Source of the DNA: Olavius sp. associated proteobacterium Delta 1
GTDB taxonomy: Bacteria; Desulfobacterota; Desulfobacteria; Desulfobacterales; JAFDCJ01
NCBI GenBank assembly: GCA_902749685.1
Contig: CACVKW010001427.1
Span: forward strand, 1 to 45,183
DNA: 45,183 bases
Reading direction: 5' to 3'
Position numbers and translations under genes: made by a program. Under the pieces are notes generated by a model. It saw only the letters and a program-made list of their open reading frames with translations. It made no database searches and was not told where the DNA came from. Of this stretch, positions 10,080 through 18,483 are shown in pieces (the first letter of the stretch is position 1; each line of letters starts with the position of its first letter).

Positions 10080-13000
10080 TTACACTTTTACCAGACCAAA
10101 CTGATCTGAATATTCATATTCCTGATGCTCACGATGTACAAAACTCAACTCTCCATAGCGAAGCGAAATCAATTTTTTGCTGCAATCCTGTTGCTCCGCA
10201 TACTGTTCAAGTAATTTTCCATAGTCACGCTTCAGCCAGAGTCGCTTTTCATGGCTTTTCCTAATACCCCGTTGGTGTATTTGCAGAATATTTTCCCGGT
10301 CGATAGGGTGGCCTTGCTCATCCTTTTCAATAAATAGGCTGCGCTCTTCATCCTGATCATACATCAAAAACACATTTGTGGTTGGTTCGCTTTTACGAAA
10401 TGGGTTAAGAGCTTGCGGCAATGCTGTTAAGTGCCAGTTTTCAGCAATATAGCCTTGCAGTTTTTCCGGCCCCACACCCGTATAGTTGGCAAGCTGTATT
10501 TGAGTGACATGGTGTTCCAGATCGGCTAGTGCATTTCGATAATTCAGGTGCATTGGTTTTTGAATTCGCGGGATGGCATTGACACTTTGTGCAATCGCAT
10601 TGGTATCTATAAGCTCGCATAGGTCATGGGTTTCCAAAACTTGCTTGTCTTCATATCCAGGACGGCAGAAGTATTTTTTTCCCGGCTGATTTCCGGATTG
10701 GATCGTCTTCCAGTTGTATTGCAGCAAAGCAATATTAGGATGATCGACCTCACCTTCTCTATGTCGACGAACACGGCCCGCGAGTTGAATAATGGAACGA
10801 TAGGACGATGGTTCAACCACTGCCCAGTCAAAGTCATGGTCACGCCCAATTTCTTCCACCGGCGTGGCCATTAAAACAAACAACAGTTGTTTAGAGGTGC
10901 TGCTATCTATATGGTTGCGTATTACAGCATTGTTAAAAGCATCTGGCTCTGCACCTGCAACTTCCTTGCGCTTGAGTATACTGTCCAGGTGTTTTTCTTG
11001 CTCATGGCGCAAAAGTAAAACCTGCTGGGAGTGATACGCCATAACCTTGGCATCGACATCATCCGGCCAGTCACATTCTGCGAGATATTTGCTAAGGGCA
11101 ACACAGGGGGCAATATTGGCCATGCGCACGACACCAAATGAAACGTTAATGCCTGTCTGCTTATCTTCGGTGTGATGATGCTGATGTTTATCCAAAATAG
11201 CATGTTGAACTTTAGTAAAATATTGCCTCTGCTTGGTTTCATCACTATCGAATTCGAAATTTTCGACAATACTTTGACATTCGATTATATCAGCTTTGCG
11301 CTTTGCCGACTGCCGGGCCAACTTTTTCACTCGTTTTGCAATGAACTGTCGATGATTGTCACGATAAGCTGCGATTGTGTCTTGATTTTGCCGTTCCTCA
11401 ATGCTTGTTACGCTAGTTTTAAACTCGTCTATCCAAGCACAACCAATTTTGCTGCGGGCGTCACGGGTCTGGCTATATATCTGCCATCCTTCTCGGTAAG
11501 CGTTAAAATAGCCTTCGGCCAAATCAGGTGGAATCGTGGCAGATGAAATCACCACCATGCGGCCTAATATCCCGGCAAGGTAAATTAAGCGGCCGATGGC
11601 AATCAGATCGCTGCCGGTAAAATCATCCACCTCATCAATGACTAAATCAGATGACATTAACCGTAAACTCGGCAGGATATAACGACCACCCCGCTTGGTT
11701 TCCGTCGCAGACATCATGTGATCGATGGTGCAGGCCAGCACGGGCGCATACAGAAATTGACGGTCGCGCTGTTGCTTGAGCAAAGTGGCCAAACCTTCCT
11801 CCGGAATATCGCAATCGTAATCAACATCCTCAGTCAATAATGGTTCAAAGGACTCAGAACCCAGCGGCTTATCGTTCAAAAAATCATCGTTTTGTGTTGC
11901 CTGGCCATGAAGTTCGGTGATAGCTTTAGAGCCGATCAGCACTGCCAGTTCACTGTTATCCAAACCCATACGATCACGATATTCATCGCCTGTTTGCAGA
12001 GTCAGAGTACGTAAGCCCAAGGCAAGTATATAGCGAAGACTATCACCATCCGATGACAAGGCCCGCATGATCTTGGCATTGGCAAAGGTTTTCCCACTAC
12101 CTGTACTGGCCATATTGACGGCAAAAAAACCATATTTCGATTTGTCCTGTTGCTTCCGCCACGCTTTAATTTTTTCAACCACTTTATTTTGCCAATTAAA
12201 TGCTAATGGACTGGGCTTTTTCAGGGCAAGTATGCCTTGTGCTGCGGGTGGCTCATTCTCAAATTTCGGTAATAAATGGGCGGTGTGCAGGGCCTTTTTT
12301 GCAACGCCAACCAAATGTTCATCCAGCTTTTGTTTGAAGGACTTTGTTTTCCTGTCCGTATTGGCGAACAATCCTGTTGTATTCTGCCAGTTTTTATCAG
12401 CCTCTTTCGATGAGTAACAATAGTCTCCAAGCATTAAGCATAAGCGGGCATGGTGCAAAATCAAGCGATAACTTCCATCGATCATGCTTTGCTCAATCAT
12501 GGGCAAACAATCTTGCAGCCGCTGCGCCCATTTTTTCAGTTGCTTCAGCCACCGTGACGATTGACTTAACATGCCGTCGAGATATTCAAAGCAGGCATTG
12601 AACCGCTTTTGATAATCCTGCTCGTCTCGTCGATTTTCATATCCCCAGTCCTGGGTGATATATTTCAACACTGAATCAATATCCGGTGCAGGTTCATCAC
12701 GCCAGCTTTCTTTATCACATGGCAAAGGCATTCTGTGGTGAGACACGATCAACCAGTAGATTAATTTTGCCGCTGGGGGAAGATGTTTAATATGGTTTTG
12801 TTGCTGTTGCTTTACGGCATTTTTTAGCCGTGTTTCATCAAATTCCCCATTAACAAGGGTCATCAACCAGAGTGCATCATCCTCTTGAACACTACTGGTC
12901 TGTGTTATCGCTTGCAAAATCAAACAGGATATCCATTCATGACGGATGGGATCACCCAATCTGGAATTGATTTTCAGTTTTTCCTGGAACAAAGACGTGG

Positions 13001-13376
13001 CTTTGCCCCAATCATGCATTAAGGCCGCGAGTGCTGAAAGAGTTTTAATCAAAGGCAAAAAATGCCAATCATTCTCAAATTGCGTAATAACCTTTTTAGT
13101 ACTATTTACCGGCACCATACCCTGTTCATCAAATTTGCTTTTATTCCCCACCACCCATAAAAACTGGCTTCTGGAGCGGCTTCTGATCCAGTGGCAGGAA
13201 ACGGCGGTGCTTTTGCTGGCGGTCTGGCGCAGCATTTTTTTGACGGTATTGAGGCCTTCTTGCGTGATGACGGTCTGCCAGGTATTGTCACCGATGCGGT
13301 TTGCGAAGGCATCGAGCACCCGGCGGGTTTTCTTGAGTGCTTTTTTTTCACACTGGGAGATGAAGGTCACCATCAT
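10080..13376 (-). CDS. cas3: Cas2-3 fusion: adaptation and target-degrading nuclease-helicase
   Basis: This 1098-residue protein is the type I-F Cas2-Cas3 fusion. Residues 1-85 form the Cas2 domain, which joins Cas1 in the spacer-integrating complex. The HD nuclease follows, with HD at 121-122 (LMHDWGKA) and a later SHHRMP metal-site block. The SF2 helicase has Walker A (MASTGSGKT, near 425), a DEVD box (LVIDEVDDF, near 580), SAT motif (VISSATIPPD) and motif VI (QLAGRVRRHREG, near 870). A C-terminal domain completes the usual length. All key residues are present, so it should be active. Its ATG overlaps the cas1 stop by four bases. The gap to cas8f is 12 bp. Confidence 0.98.
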   Translation of the reverse strand: MMVTFISQCEKKALKKTRRVLDAFANRIGDNTWQTVITQEGLNTVKKMLRQTASKSTAVSCHWIRSRSRSQFLWVVGNKSKFDEQGMVPVNSTKKVITQFENDWHFLPLIKTLSALAALMHDWGKATSLFQEKLKINSRLGDPIRHEWISCLILQAITQTSSVQEDDALWLMTLVNGEFDETRLKNAVKQQQQNHIKHLPPAAKLIYWLIVSHHRMPLPCDKESWRDEPAPDIDSVLKYITQDWGYENRRDEQDYQKRFNACFEYLDGMLSQSSRWLKQLKKWAQRLQDCLPMIEQSMIDGSYRLILHHARLCLMLGDYCYSSKEADKNWQNTTGLFANTDRKTKSFKQKLDEHLVGVAKKALHTAHLLPKFENEPPAAQGILALKKPSPLAFNWQNKVVEKIKAWRKQQDKSKYGFFAVNMASTGSGKTFANAKIMRALSSDGDSLRYILALGLRTLTLQTGDEYRDRMGLDNSELAVLIGSKAITELHGQATQNDDFLNDKPLGSESFEPLLTEDVDYDCDIPEEGLATLLKQQRDRQFLYAPVLACTIDHMMSATETKRGGRYILPSLRLMSSDLVIDEVDDFTGSDLIAIGRLIYLAGILGRMVVISSATIPPDLAEGYFNAYREGWQIYSQTRDARSKIGCAWIDEFKTSVTSIEERQNQDTIAAYRDNHRQFIAKRVKKLARQSAKRKADIIECQSIVENFEFDSDETKQRQYFTKVQHAILDKHQHHHTEDKQTGINVSFGVVRMANIAPCVALSKYLAECDWPDDVDAKVMAYHSQQVLLLRHEQEKHLDSILKRKEVAGAEPDAFNNAVIRNHIDSSTSKQLLFVLMATPVEEIGRDHDFDWAVVEPSSYRSIIQLAGRVRRHREGEVDHPNIALLQYNWKTIQSGNQPGKKYFCRPGYEDKQVLETHDLCELIDTNAIAQSVNAIPRIQKPMHLNYRNALADLEHHVTQIQLANYTGVGPEKLQGYIAENWHLTALPQALNPFRKSEPTTNVFLMYDQDEERSLFIEKDEQGHPIDRENILQIHQRGIRKSHEKRLWLKRDYGKLLEQYAEQQDCSKKLISLRYGELSFVHREHQEYEYSDQFGLVKV

Positions 13377-14359
13377 AGCGGCTTATTCTCCGTGCCCTGT
13401 TCCATATTCCGATCTTTATACATCAGGGCCATTGCCTTGACCTGATTAAACATAATATCCAGCGCTTTGTGGTCGGCAAAGGCCTGCAGGCATTGTTGGC
13501 GAAATTCCTGCTCGCTGGCGTTTTCCTTGGCGCAGATGAACGCCCAAGGTAAAACGAGAGCATCTTTAACCAGATCGGCGATATCAAACACCAGCGCCCC
13601 ACGGCGGGTTTTGCCGTGCATGACGGCGAAACCGTGGGGTATGCCCAACACCCAAAGCGTTGAGGCGGCGAGGCCGTATGCGAGATAGTTGCCATGATTG
13701 AGAAAGCCGTTGGCCTTGTCGGTGGCTTCATGTTTCCGGATAAAATCGGCCATGTTGGTATGCCGGGCCGCAAATCTATAGAGTTGTTTGGTCAATTTGG
13801 CCTCGGTGGTCAGCAGATAGGTGGTTTTTGTTGCGGTAGCTATTTGGGCTTCATTGGCTTTTAGGGCATCCGCAATCGCGGGATCACCGGCATCAAAGCC
13901 GGCCAGTTTCAGGTCACGATCCTTGCTCCAGACTTGTCGCAAATAGACGATGCGGGCTTGTTGCAGTTCTTTTGCGGCTTGAAGACGCTGTTCATCATTA
14001 AACCAGAAAGAAAGCCAGCCTTGCAGGTATTCCGTTGGACGGTATTCGCTCTGCGGCGTCAGCCATTCGATCTCATTGCCCATGTAAAGAGGCGTGCCAC
14101 CACCGCCACAGAAACCAAGGAGCACGCCTGCCTGAGCCAGCATGCGCACCGCGGCTTGAGTGATTGAAGTACCTGTTCCCAAAAGTATGACAGTGGTATT
14201 TGCAATGGGAATATTAAAATATAGATTGTTTTTTTTAGCTTCGGTGAGATACAAAACTCTGCCATCTTTTTGCATGACACGGCAGTGCTCCAAGTAGTAC
14301 ATATTGGCCCGCTTGGAATGCAGGATTGTTTTTAAGTCCGACGGTGACAGGTCATCCAT
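13373..14359 (-). CDS. cas1: Cas1 integrase, type I-F
   Basis: This 328-residue protein begins MDDLSPSDLKTILHSKRANM, nearly the same as well-known I-F Cas1 N termini, so the start is firm; AAAGGGA lies a few bases upstream. Cas1 with the Cas2 part of Cas2-3 captures protospacers and integrates them at the leader end. The likely metal ligands are present: E186 (LLTTEAKLTKQ), H248 (AVMHGKTRRG) and D259/D262 (LVFDIADL). It is first in the cas operon and overlaps cas2-3 by four bases. The 113 bp upstream carry possible promoter sequence (TTGGCT then TGATAAT, 16 bp apart) and abut a type I-E cas1 remnant. The reading frame stays open upstream of the ATG across that junction without recognisable homology. 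Confidence 0.97.
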   Translation of the reverse strand: MDDLSPSDLKTILHSKRANMYYLEHCRVMQKDGRVLYLTEAKKNNLYFNIPIANTTVILLGTGTSITQAAVRMLAQAGVLLGFCGGGGTPLYMGNEIEWLTPQSEYRPTEYLQGWLSFWFNDEQRLQAAKELQQARIVYLRQVWSKDRDLKLAGFDAGDPAIADALKANEAQIATATKTTYLLTTEAKLTKQLYRFAARHTNMADFIRKHEATDKANGFLNHGNYLAYGLAASTLWVLGIPHGFAVMHGKTRRGALVFDIADLVKDALVLPWAFICAKENASEQEFRQQCLQAFADHKALDIMFNQVKAMALMYKDRNMEQGTENKPL

Positions 14360-14472
14360 CCAATCTATCCCTTTCCAATTATCATGTTCATGGCCAGTCT
14401 GATTATCAGATCCTTCTGTTTCATAGCCAACTGGGGTCGACCAAAGTAGAACACCGCCAACTGTGGCATGAA

Positions 14473-14547
14473 CTACAAAACAAAGATCATGGAAACGCGA
14501 TCCATAATAGGGATCAGCTTTAGCGGTATAAATTCAGATTGGCTCAT
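14473..14547 (-). pseudogene. N-terminal remnant of a type I-E cas1
   Basis: A 24-codon ORF starts at the ATG at 14547 and stops at TAG 14475-14473. Its product contains IPLKLIPIMDRVSMIFV, which aligns residue for residue with the start of type I-E Cas1 (E. coli begins with LPLNPIPLKDRVSMIFL at the same position). Similarity ends abruptly after MIF, at the stop codon. The first base of its ATG lies within the end of the DUF1016 gene (four-base ATGA overlap), as for a once intact coupled gene. The I-F cas1 begins 113 bp downstream. The visible facts are the ORF and its sequence; that it is debris from a lost or replaced I-E locus is my inference. Confidence 0.75.
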
Positions 14548-15593
14548 GCTTCTGTATCCTCTCCTGATAGCCTCTTTTCCATTTCGATGGTTTTGCGCTC
14601 TTTGATGATCTCAGCCGCCAGTTCTTCCTCGGTCGGCAGGTAGAGCTTATAGCGCGAGGCAAAAATTTGCTTGTTGTTCTCCGGCAAAGTGTAGCGGACA
14701 ACAGCCTCGCTCTTGTCTAGACATAAAATGATGCCGATGGGTGGATTTTCATCTTCGGCCGTTAGTTCGCGAAGGTAATAGTTCACGTACATCTGCATCT
14801 GCCCAAGATCCTGATGAGTCAGGTCTCCCATTTTTAGATCGATCAGGACGAAGCTTCTGGTCAGTCGGTTGTAAAAGATCAAATCGACAAAAAAATGCCG
14901 CCCATCCAATGTAATGCGCTGCTGGCGGGCCATAAAAGCGAAACCTTTCCCCAGTTCCAGCAGAAATTGGCGCAGCTTGTCGATAAGCGCCGTTTCAAGG
15001 TCTTTTTCAAGAAAGCGCTCGTCCTGTTTGATGCCGGTGAACTCGAGAACATAAGGGTCCTTCACCAGGTCAGTGGGCTGTTGGATCTCGTGCCCTTTTT
15101 GGGCAAGCTCCAAGACGCCCGACTTGTCACGCGAAAGGGCCAGCCGTTCAAATAGCAGCGAATTGATCTGTCGTTCGAGTTCGCGTGTCGACCAGCGGGA
15201 ATTGACCGCTTCAGCCTCGTAAAAAGCGCGGGCCTCCGGTTTTTCCACCCGAAGGAGCAGCCGATAGTGGGTCCAGCTCAATTCGCGACGCAGTGCGTCG
15301 CAATTTGAAAATCCCAGATAGAATGCACGCATATGCTGAAGGTTCGTCCGATCAAAGCCTTTGCCAAACTCAGCCGATAACCTGGTGGAAAGCTCTTTGA
15401 ACAACCCCTTTCCATAAACGGCTTTTTTCTCTCCCCGCTGTTCCTCCTCGACGATCAGGCGCCCGATTTCCCAATAGCACGCCACCATTTCGGTATTGAC
15501 AGCCTGTAAAGCACGGCCTCGGGCTTGAATGAGGACTTCTCGGATCTGTTGGTAAATACGTTGGGTGGTGAGTTGAGAGTTGTCTTTGGCCAT
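14544..15593 (-). CDS. DUF1016 (YhcG) family PDDEXK nuclease
   Basis: The protein is about 349 residues, typical of the DUF1016/YhcG family of predicted PD-(D/E)XK nucleases found in accessory and defence regions. The N-terminal half is the winged-helix-like DUF1016 domain (IYQQIREVLIQARGRALQAV, then YWEIGRLIVEEEQ and SWTHYRLLLRV). The C-terminal nuclease domain shows DGRHFFVDLIFYNR and FVLIDLKMGDL, where the D and the D-x-K form the catalytic core. I chose the ATG at 15593 because AAAGGATAGCGCA precedes it; an ATG nine codons earlier lacks a binding site. Its stop overlaps the ATG of the cas1-like remnant, so it may have belonged to an older cas-linked operon. Its biological target is unknown. 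Confidence 0.9.
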   Translation of the reverse strand: MAKDNSQLTTQRIYQQIREVLIQARGRALQAVNTEMVACYWEIGRLIVEEEQRGEKKAVYGKGLFKELSTRLSAEFGKGFDRTNLQHMRAFYLGFSNCDALRRELSWTHYRLLLRVEKPEARAFYEAEAVNSRWSTRELERQINSLLFERLALSRDKSGVLELAQKGHEIQQPTDLVKDPYVLEFTGIKQDERFLEKDLETALIDKLRQFLLELGKGFAFMARQQRITLDGRHFFVDLIFYNRLTRSFVLIDLKMGDLTHQDLGQMQMYVNYYLRELTAEDENPPIGIILCLDKSEAVVRYTLPENNKQIFASRYKLYLPTEEELAAEIIKERKTIEMEKRLSGEDTEA

Positions 15594-16034
15594 TGCGCTA
15601 TCCTTTTTGCGCTGACTCATCGGTGAATGTGTACTGGATATTTTATTTCGTAATAAACAGCTTTGAGATCGTTTACTTTATGCCATCCTTAACCAAATAT
15701 TGGCAGCCGGTCCGGTATCACCCAGTGAGGAGATAGCAAAACTTAAACTTCCGTTGCATGCTTCATTAGGGCTGAATTAGGGTTATGGATGTCCTCCCTT
15801 GAACCAACTGATCCGCCGGAAGCGAAACAACGGACGCCATAATCGCGCAATTCGACCTGACTAGGGCCATATCACATACGTATGACAGATACGGTCACAA
15901 TAAACGAAACTTTTTCAAATTTTTTATTTTAGAAATAAAAAAGAAACGAACAACAAATGCCATTAAATTGCTGGCGCCCTCTCTCCAGAGGCTATTTTCC
16001 AGCAACGGTTCGTTGTGTTTTTTATGAGACGAGG

Positions 16035-16056
16035 CGCAGCAGGCTGCGTTTTTTTT
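16035..16056 (+). terminator. Orphan Rho-independent terminator
   Basis: CGCAG-CAGG-CTGCG forms a tight hairpin followed at once by eight T residues on the plus strand. No intact plus-strand gene lies upstream, which suggests a leftover from a decayed gene. Confidence 0.5.
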
Positions 16057-16144
16057 CAGAATGGAATAATTGGTTTGGAGGATATCGAAATAAGTTGCGG
16101 CTGTCAAGATTGATGGAATCGTAAAAAGTCGTTCTAATGACTGG

Positions 16145-16164
16145 ATACCCGCCTTCGCGGGTAT
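16145..16164. repeat. Dispersed-type palindrome
   Basis: ATACCCGC-CTTC-GCGGGTAT is an 8-bp perfect hairpin inside the context TGGATACCCGCC...GGGTATGGCGG. This form resembles REP-like intergenic palindromes seen in many proteobacteria. Only one copy is present in the window. Confidence 0.55.
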
Positions 16165-16580
16165 GGCGGCTTTTGTATATATCTGATATTAATTACTTTA
16201 TTGTCATTCCCGGCAGATTATTTTATTGATAAATACCGGCTGAAACATTCTTAATTGGACACGGATGCACACAGGTTGACAACGGTTATTTGTGCGCTTT
16301 ATGTGTTTGGCAAAGACACACAAGCGTGTTTAATATAATACATCATATTATGCGCATTGGCGGATACGTAATGGACACCGACACGTATGGCTTAATGTCA
16401 CGCTACCGAAAGGATTGGTCGAGGCCATGAACCGGGTGGCTTAAACCGCGAACACGAAGCCGCTTCACAGCAGAAGCTGTTCGACAAAAACTCGAGCAAA
16501 ATGAAAAAGCCCTAATAATTCACCTCGGATTATAATCTCATCGTTTCCGTTTCCTATAGATTTCGCCGGTAGAAACCGTC

Positions 16581-16628
16581 TTGACAGCAAACTCAACTAG
16601 ACGTATATTCATCTAAATTATATACGTC
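16581..16628 (+). promoter_or_regulatory. Promoter and operator of the RHH/PIN toxin-antitoxin operon
   Basis: TTGACA (16581-16586), a 17-bp spacer and TATATT (16604-16609) form a near-consensus sigma-70 promoter. A 9-bp inverted repeat GACGTATAT (16600-16608) / ATATACGTC (16620-16628) covers the -10 element, as expected for repression by the ribbon-helix-helix antitoxin encoded 20 bp downstream. Confidence 0.8.
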
Positions 16629-16648
16629 AAATAAGACTGAGGTAAATT

Positions 16649-16891
16649 ATGCAAACCAAGTTGACATTACGTATGGACGAAAAACTGATTAATCAGGCTA
16701 AATCCTATGCAAAAAAAAGCGGAAAGTCGGTATCTCAGATAGTAGCCGGCTATTTCTCGGTACTGGGTAATGAACAGGATAGAGAGGCATCCGAATTTAC
16801 CCCGATAGTTAAATCATTAAAGGGTTCGCTCAAAGATGCAAGCGTGGGTAAAGAAGATTATCATAAGTATCTCGAGGAGAAATACATTTGA
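16649..16891 (+). CDS. Ribbon-helix-helix antitoxin
   Basis: This 80-residue protein starts MQTKLTLRMDEKLINQAKSY, a beta strand followed by a helix, then KKSGKSVSQIVAGYF, a turn and second helix: the ribbon-helix-helix DNA-binding fold of DUF6364/VapB-like antitoxins. The C-terminal part (EFTPIVKSLKGSLKDASV) resembles the toxin-binding tail of this family. It should neutralise the PIN toxin encoded next and repress its own promoter through the inverted repeat over the -10 box. ACTGAGGTAA precedes the ATG. The stop codon overlaps the toxin start by four bases. Confidence 0.9.
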   Translation: MQTKLTLRMDEKLINQAKSYAKKSGKSVSQIVAGYFSVLGNEQDREASEFTPIVKSLKGSLKDASVGKEDYHKYLEEKYI

Positions 16892-17319
16892 GAATTCTAT
16901 TTGATACCAATGTCGTTTTAGACGTTCTTTTGGACCGGGAACCATATTCTTCGACGGCGGCGAAACTCTTTTCAAAGGTGGAATCAGGCAAAATATCAGG
17001 ATATGTCTGTGCAACAACAATCACAACGATTCATTATTTAGCCAGCAGGGTGATTGGCGTTAATTCCGCTGTTAAAGAGATCAGCAATTTAATGAAATTG
17101 TTTGAGGTAGCACCGGTGAATCGTGCGGTATTAGAAGCAGCAGTTTCCTTAGGATTTAAAGATTTTGAAGATGCTGTTTTACATGAATCAGCAAGATACA
17201 GGGAAGCTCAAGGAATAGTCACTCGTGACCTGAGTGGATTCAAAAAATCTAAAATTCAAGTTTACTCGCCTGAAGAACTCCTTTTGATGCTGGAATCGAA
17301 AGATACATCAGAATCGTAG
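16888..17319 (+). CDS. PIN-domain ribonuclease toxin (VapC-like)
   Basis: The 143-residue protein has the PIN hallmarks: MRILFDTNVVLDVLLDREP with the first acidic residue (D6), an internal TTITTIHYLASR block, and KDFEDAVLHESARY with the later acidic pair, followed by IVTRDLSGF (RD). PIN toxins cut RNA, often tRNA or rRNA sites. The start is TTG at 16888, overlapping the antitoxin stop as TTGA; no ATG fits the conserved N terminus. A rare start plus overlap keeps toxin translation tied to, and below, the antitoxin. Confidence 0.9.
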   Translation: MRILFDTNVVLDVLLDREPYSSTAAKLFSKVESGKISGYVCATTITTIHYLASRVIGVNSAVKEISNLMKLFEVAPVNRAVLEAAVSLGFKDFEDAVLHESARYREAQGIVTRDLSGFKKSKIQVYSPEELLLMLESKDTSES

Positions 17320-17330
17320 TGAGTAAAGAT

Positions 17331-17354
17331 CCGGGTCCAGAGGGCCCGGCTTTG
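17331..17354 (+). terminator. Probable terminator of the RHH/PIN operon
   Basis: CCGGGTCC-AGA-GGGCCCGG forms an 8-bp stem (one G-T pair) 12 bp after the toxin stop, followed by CTTTG. The T tract is weak, so efficiency is uncertain. Confidence 0.45.
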
Positions 17355-17437
17355 TCAAGCCCCCTGAAAGGGAGCCAAGCACCGAGTATTTTTGAGACAG
17401 GTTAGCCCGTTGAGTCACGCCCTGCGGGATTGGCCGG

Positions 17438-17790
17438 TTATTTGATACAGACTTTGCGTACTTGCATCAAATCCAGATTTCCGCTAAAGATCTTTATGAT
17501 GGCGTCTGCAAAGTTGAAAGGATCCATTCCCATAAACAGCTTGATATAATCGAGAATATCCTGTTTTAAAGCGACACAAAATTTGAGTTTCTGGCCCGGA
17601 AAAAGTGACTTGATTTCACCAACCCGCTGCAGATCATGCGGATTGTCAATGGCGATCAGGACGCTGCCCTCTTCCGCTCCCAAGGGGACCCAAAAATTAT
17701 GGAAACGGCCACAGCTGGCGGGTCGTAGCCGGTCTTGCGATCCCAGCTCTTATCAGACCCGATGTTTTCTTAAGCAGGGTATCAATAACC
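17438..17790 (-). pseudogene. Decayed GspE/PilB-like N-terminal domain fragment
   Basis: The minus strand encodes LGAEEGSVLIAIDNPHDLQR and CVALKQDILDYIKLF, which resemble the N-terminal domain of type II secretion/type IV pilus assembly ATPases (GspE/PilB/MshE family). Only this domain is present: the frame ends at 17438 without any Walker motifs. Upstream, a different frame carries KSWDRKTGYDPPAVAVSIIF, which appears to be the preceding part of the same protein, so a frameshift near 17690 is likely. A complete ATPase would be over 500 residues. I read this as a relic stranded between two toxin-antitoxin modules. Confidence 0.6.
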
Positions 17791-17794
17791 CACC

Positions 17795-17833
17795 TTGACA
17801 TACGCCATCATGGTATGTATAATTAATCATACC
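17795..17833 (+). promoter_or_regulatory. Consensus promoter and operator of the RHH/MazF operon
   Basis: TTGACA (17795-17800), exactly 17 bp, then TATAAT (17818-17823): a perfect sigma-70 consensus. GGTATG (17812-17817) and CATACC (17828-17833) form an inverted repeat flanking the -10 box, a plausible autorepression site for the antitoxin. Confidence 0.85.
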
Positions 17834-17860
17834 GATAATCATATTGTTTTAGGAGAAGCT

Positions 17861-18121
17861 ATGTCTACTCAAAAAATCGCAATTACCGTACCTCCGATAT
17901 TTCTCGTGAAATTGGATTCCTGGGCTAAAAAGGCTGGAAAATCCAGAAGTCGTTTTATTGTGGAAGAAATGGATAAGAGGATTATGGAGCTTGAGGATGA
18001 AGAAATTACAAGGTTATACAATAAGGCATATGGTGATTCGGAAGATAGAACCCAGGGCAGTGAATTGGCTGAGGAAATGCTTGCGGCCGGTGCGGTCCAT
18101 GAAAAGGAGGATAAATGGTAG
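17861..18121 (+). CDS. Ribbon-helix-helix antitoxin paired with MazF
   Basis: The 86-residue product begins MSTQKIAITVPPIFLVKLDS and continues WAKKAGKSRSRFIVEEM, the strand-helix-turn-helix of a MetJ/Arc-type (CopG-like) DNA-binding antitoxin; the acidic tail (LAEEMLAAGAVHEKED) is the expected toxin-binding segment. I chose the ATG at 17861, which has AGGAGAAGCT just upstream; an in-frame start further 5' would lie on the promoter itself. The stop overlaps the toxin start by seven bases. Confidence 0.9.
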   Translation: MSTQKIAITVPPIFLVKLDSWAKKAGKSRSRFIVEEMDKRIMELEDEEITRLYNKAYGDSEDRTQGSELAEEMLAAGAVHEKEDKW

Positions 18122-18483
18122 TCTGCCAGGGTGATGTTTTTTGGGCAAATCTTCATCATTCAAAAGGATCGGAGCCAAAAGATAGCAGACCTGTCGTCAT
18201 CGTGCAACGGGATTCGATCAATCGAAGTAATTTTCAAACGGTTTTAGTCGTTCCGCTCACCAGGCAAACCAAACATGCGGATATTCCCGGCAACGTATTG
18301 CTCCAAAAAGGTGATGCGAACTTGCCCGCAGCGAGTCTTGCCCGATGCACCCATATAATGGTGATTGATAAAAGCCGCCTCAGCGAAAAGACCGGCACGT
18401 TGCCGAAGAATAAAATACAGGATATCATCAACCATATCATCTGGGCGTTGGGACCCGGCAAATTACCGAACCCATACTCCTGA
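18115..18483 (+). CDS. mazF: MazF/PemK-family endoribonuclease toxin
   Basis: This 122-residue protein shows the MazF fold signature: VVCQGDVFWANL at the N terminus (GDVFW), SEPKDSRPVVIVQRDSINRS with the RP-V-V-I-V-Q block, a TVLVVPLTRQ strand, and GDANLPAASLARCTHIMVIDKSRL carrying the usual S/R segment near the active site. It should cleave mRNA at a short specific sequence when freed from its antitoxin. GAAAAGGAGGATAA lies within the antitoxin end and serves as its ribosome binding site. It appears intact. Confidence 0.93.
   Translation: MVVCQGDVFWANLHHSKGSEPKDSRPVVIVQRDSINRSNFQTVLVVPLTRQTKHADIPGNVLLQKGDANLPAASLARCTHIMVIDKSRLSEKTGTLPKNKIQDIINHIIWALGPGKLPNPYS

Larger units (their letters stand above)
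15621..16580. other. Gene-poor accessory gap with relics
   Basis: No convincing gene spans these 960 bp. I see a short plus-strand open stretch at about 15669-15773 ending in IAKLKLPLHASLGLN and a stop, possibly the tail of a lost gene; a terminator-like hairpin at 16035-16056; a perfect hairpin ATACCCGC/GCGGGTAT at 16145-16164 of the dispersed palindrome type common in this phylum; and a GTCATTCCCGGC segment near 16203. The rest shows nothing I can name. Confidence 0.5.

Noticed and set aside
14360..14472. Open frame upstream of and continuous with cas1
   Set aside because: It has no recognisable homology and the I-F Cas1 start is fixed by conservation; the stretch is more likely promoter and junction debris.
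15895..16107. Minus-strand 70-codon ORF
   Set aside because: It lies opposite a hairpin terminator in low-complexity sequence, with no ribosome binding site or domain.
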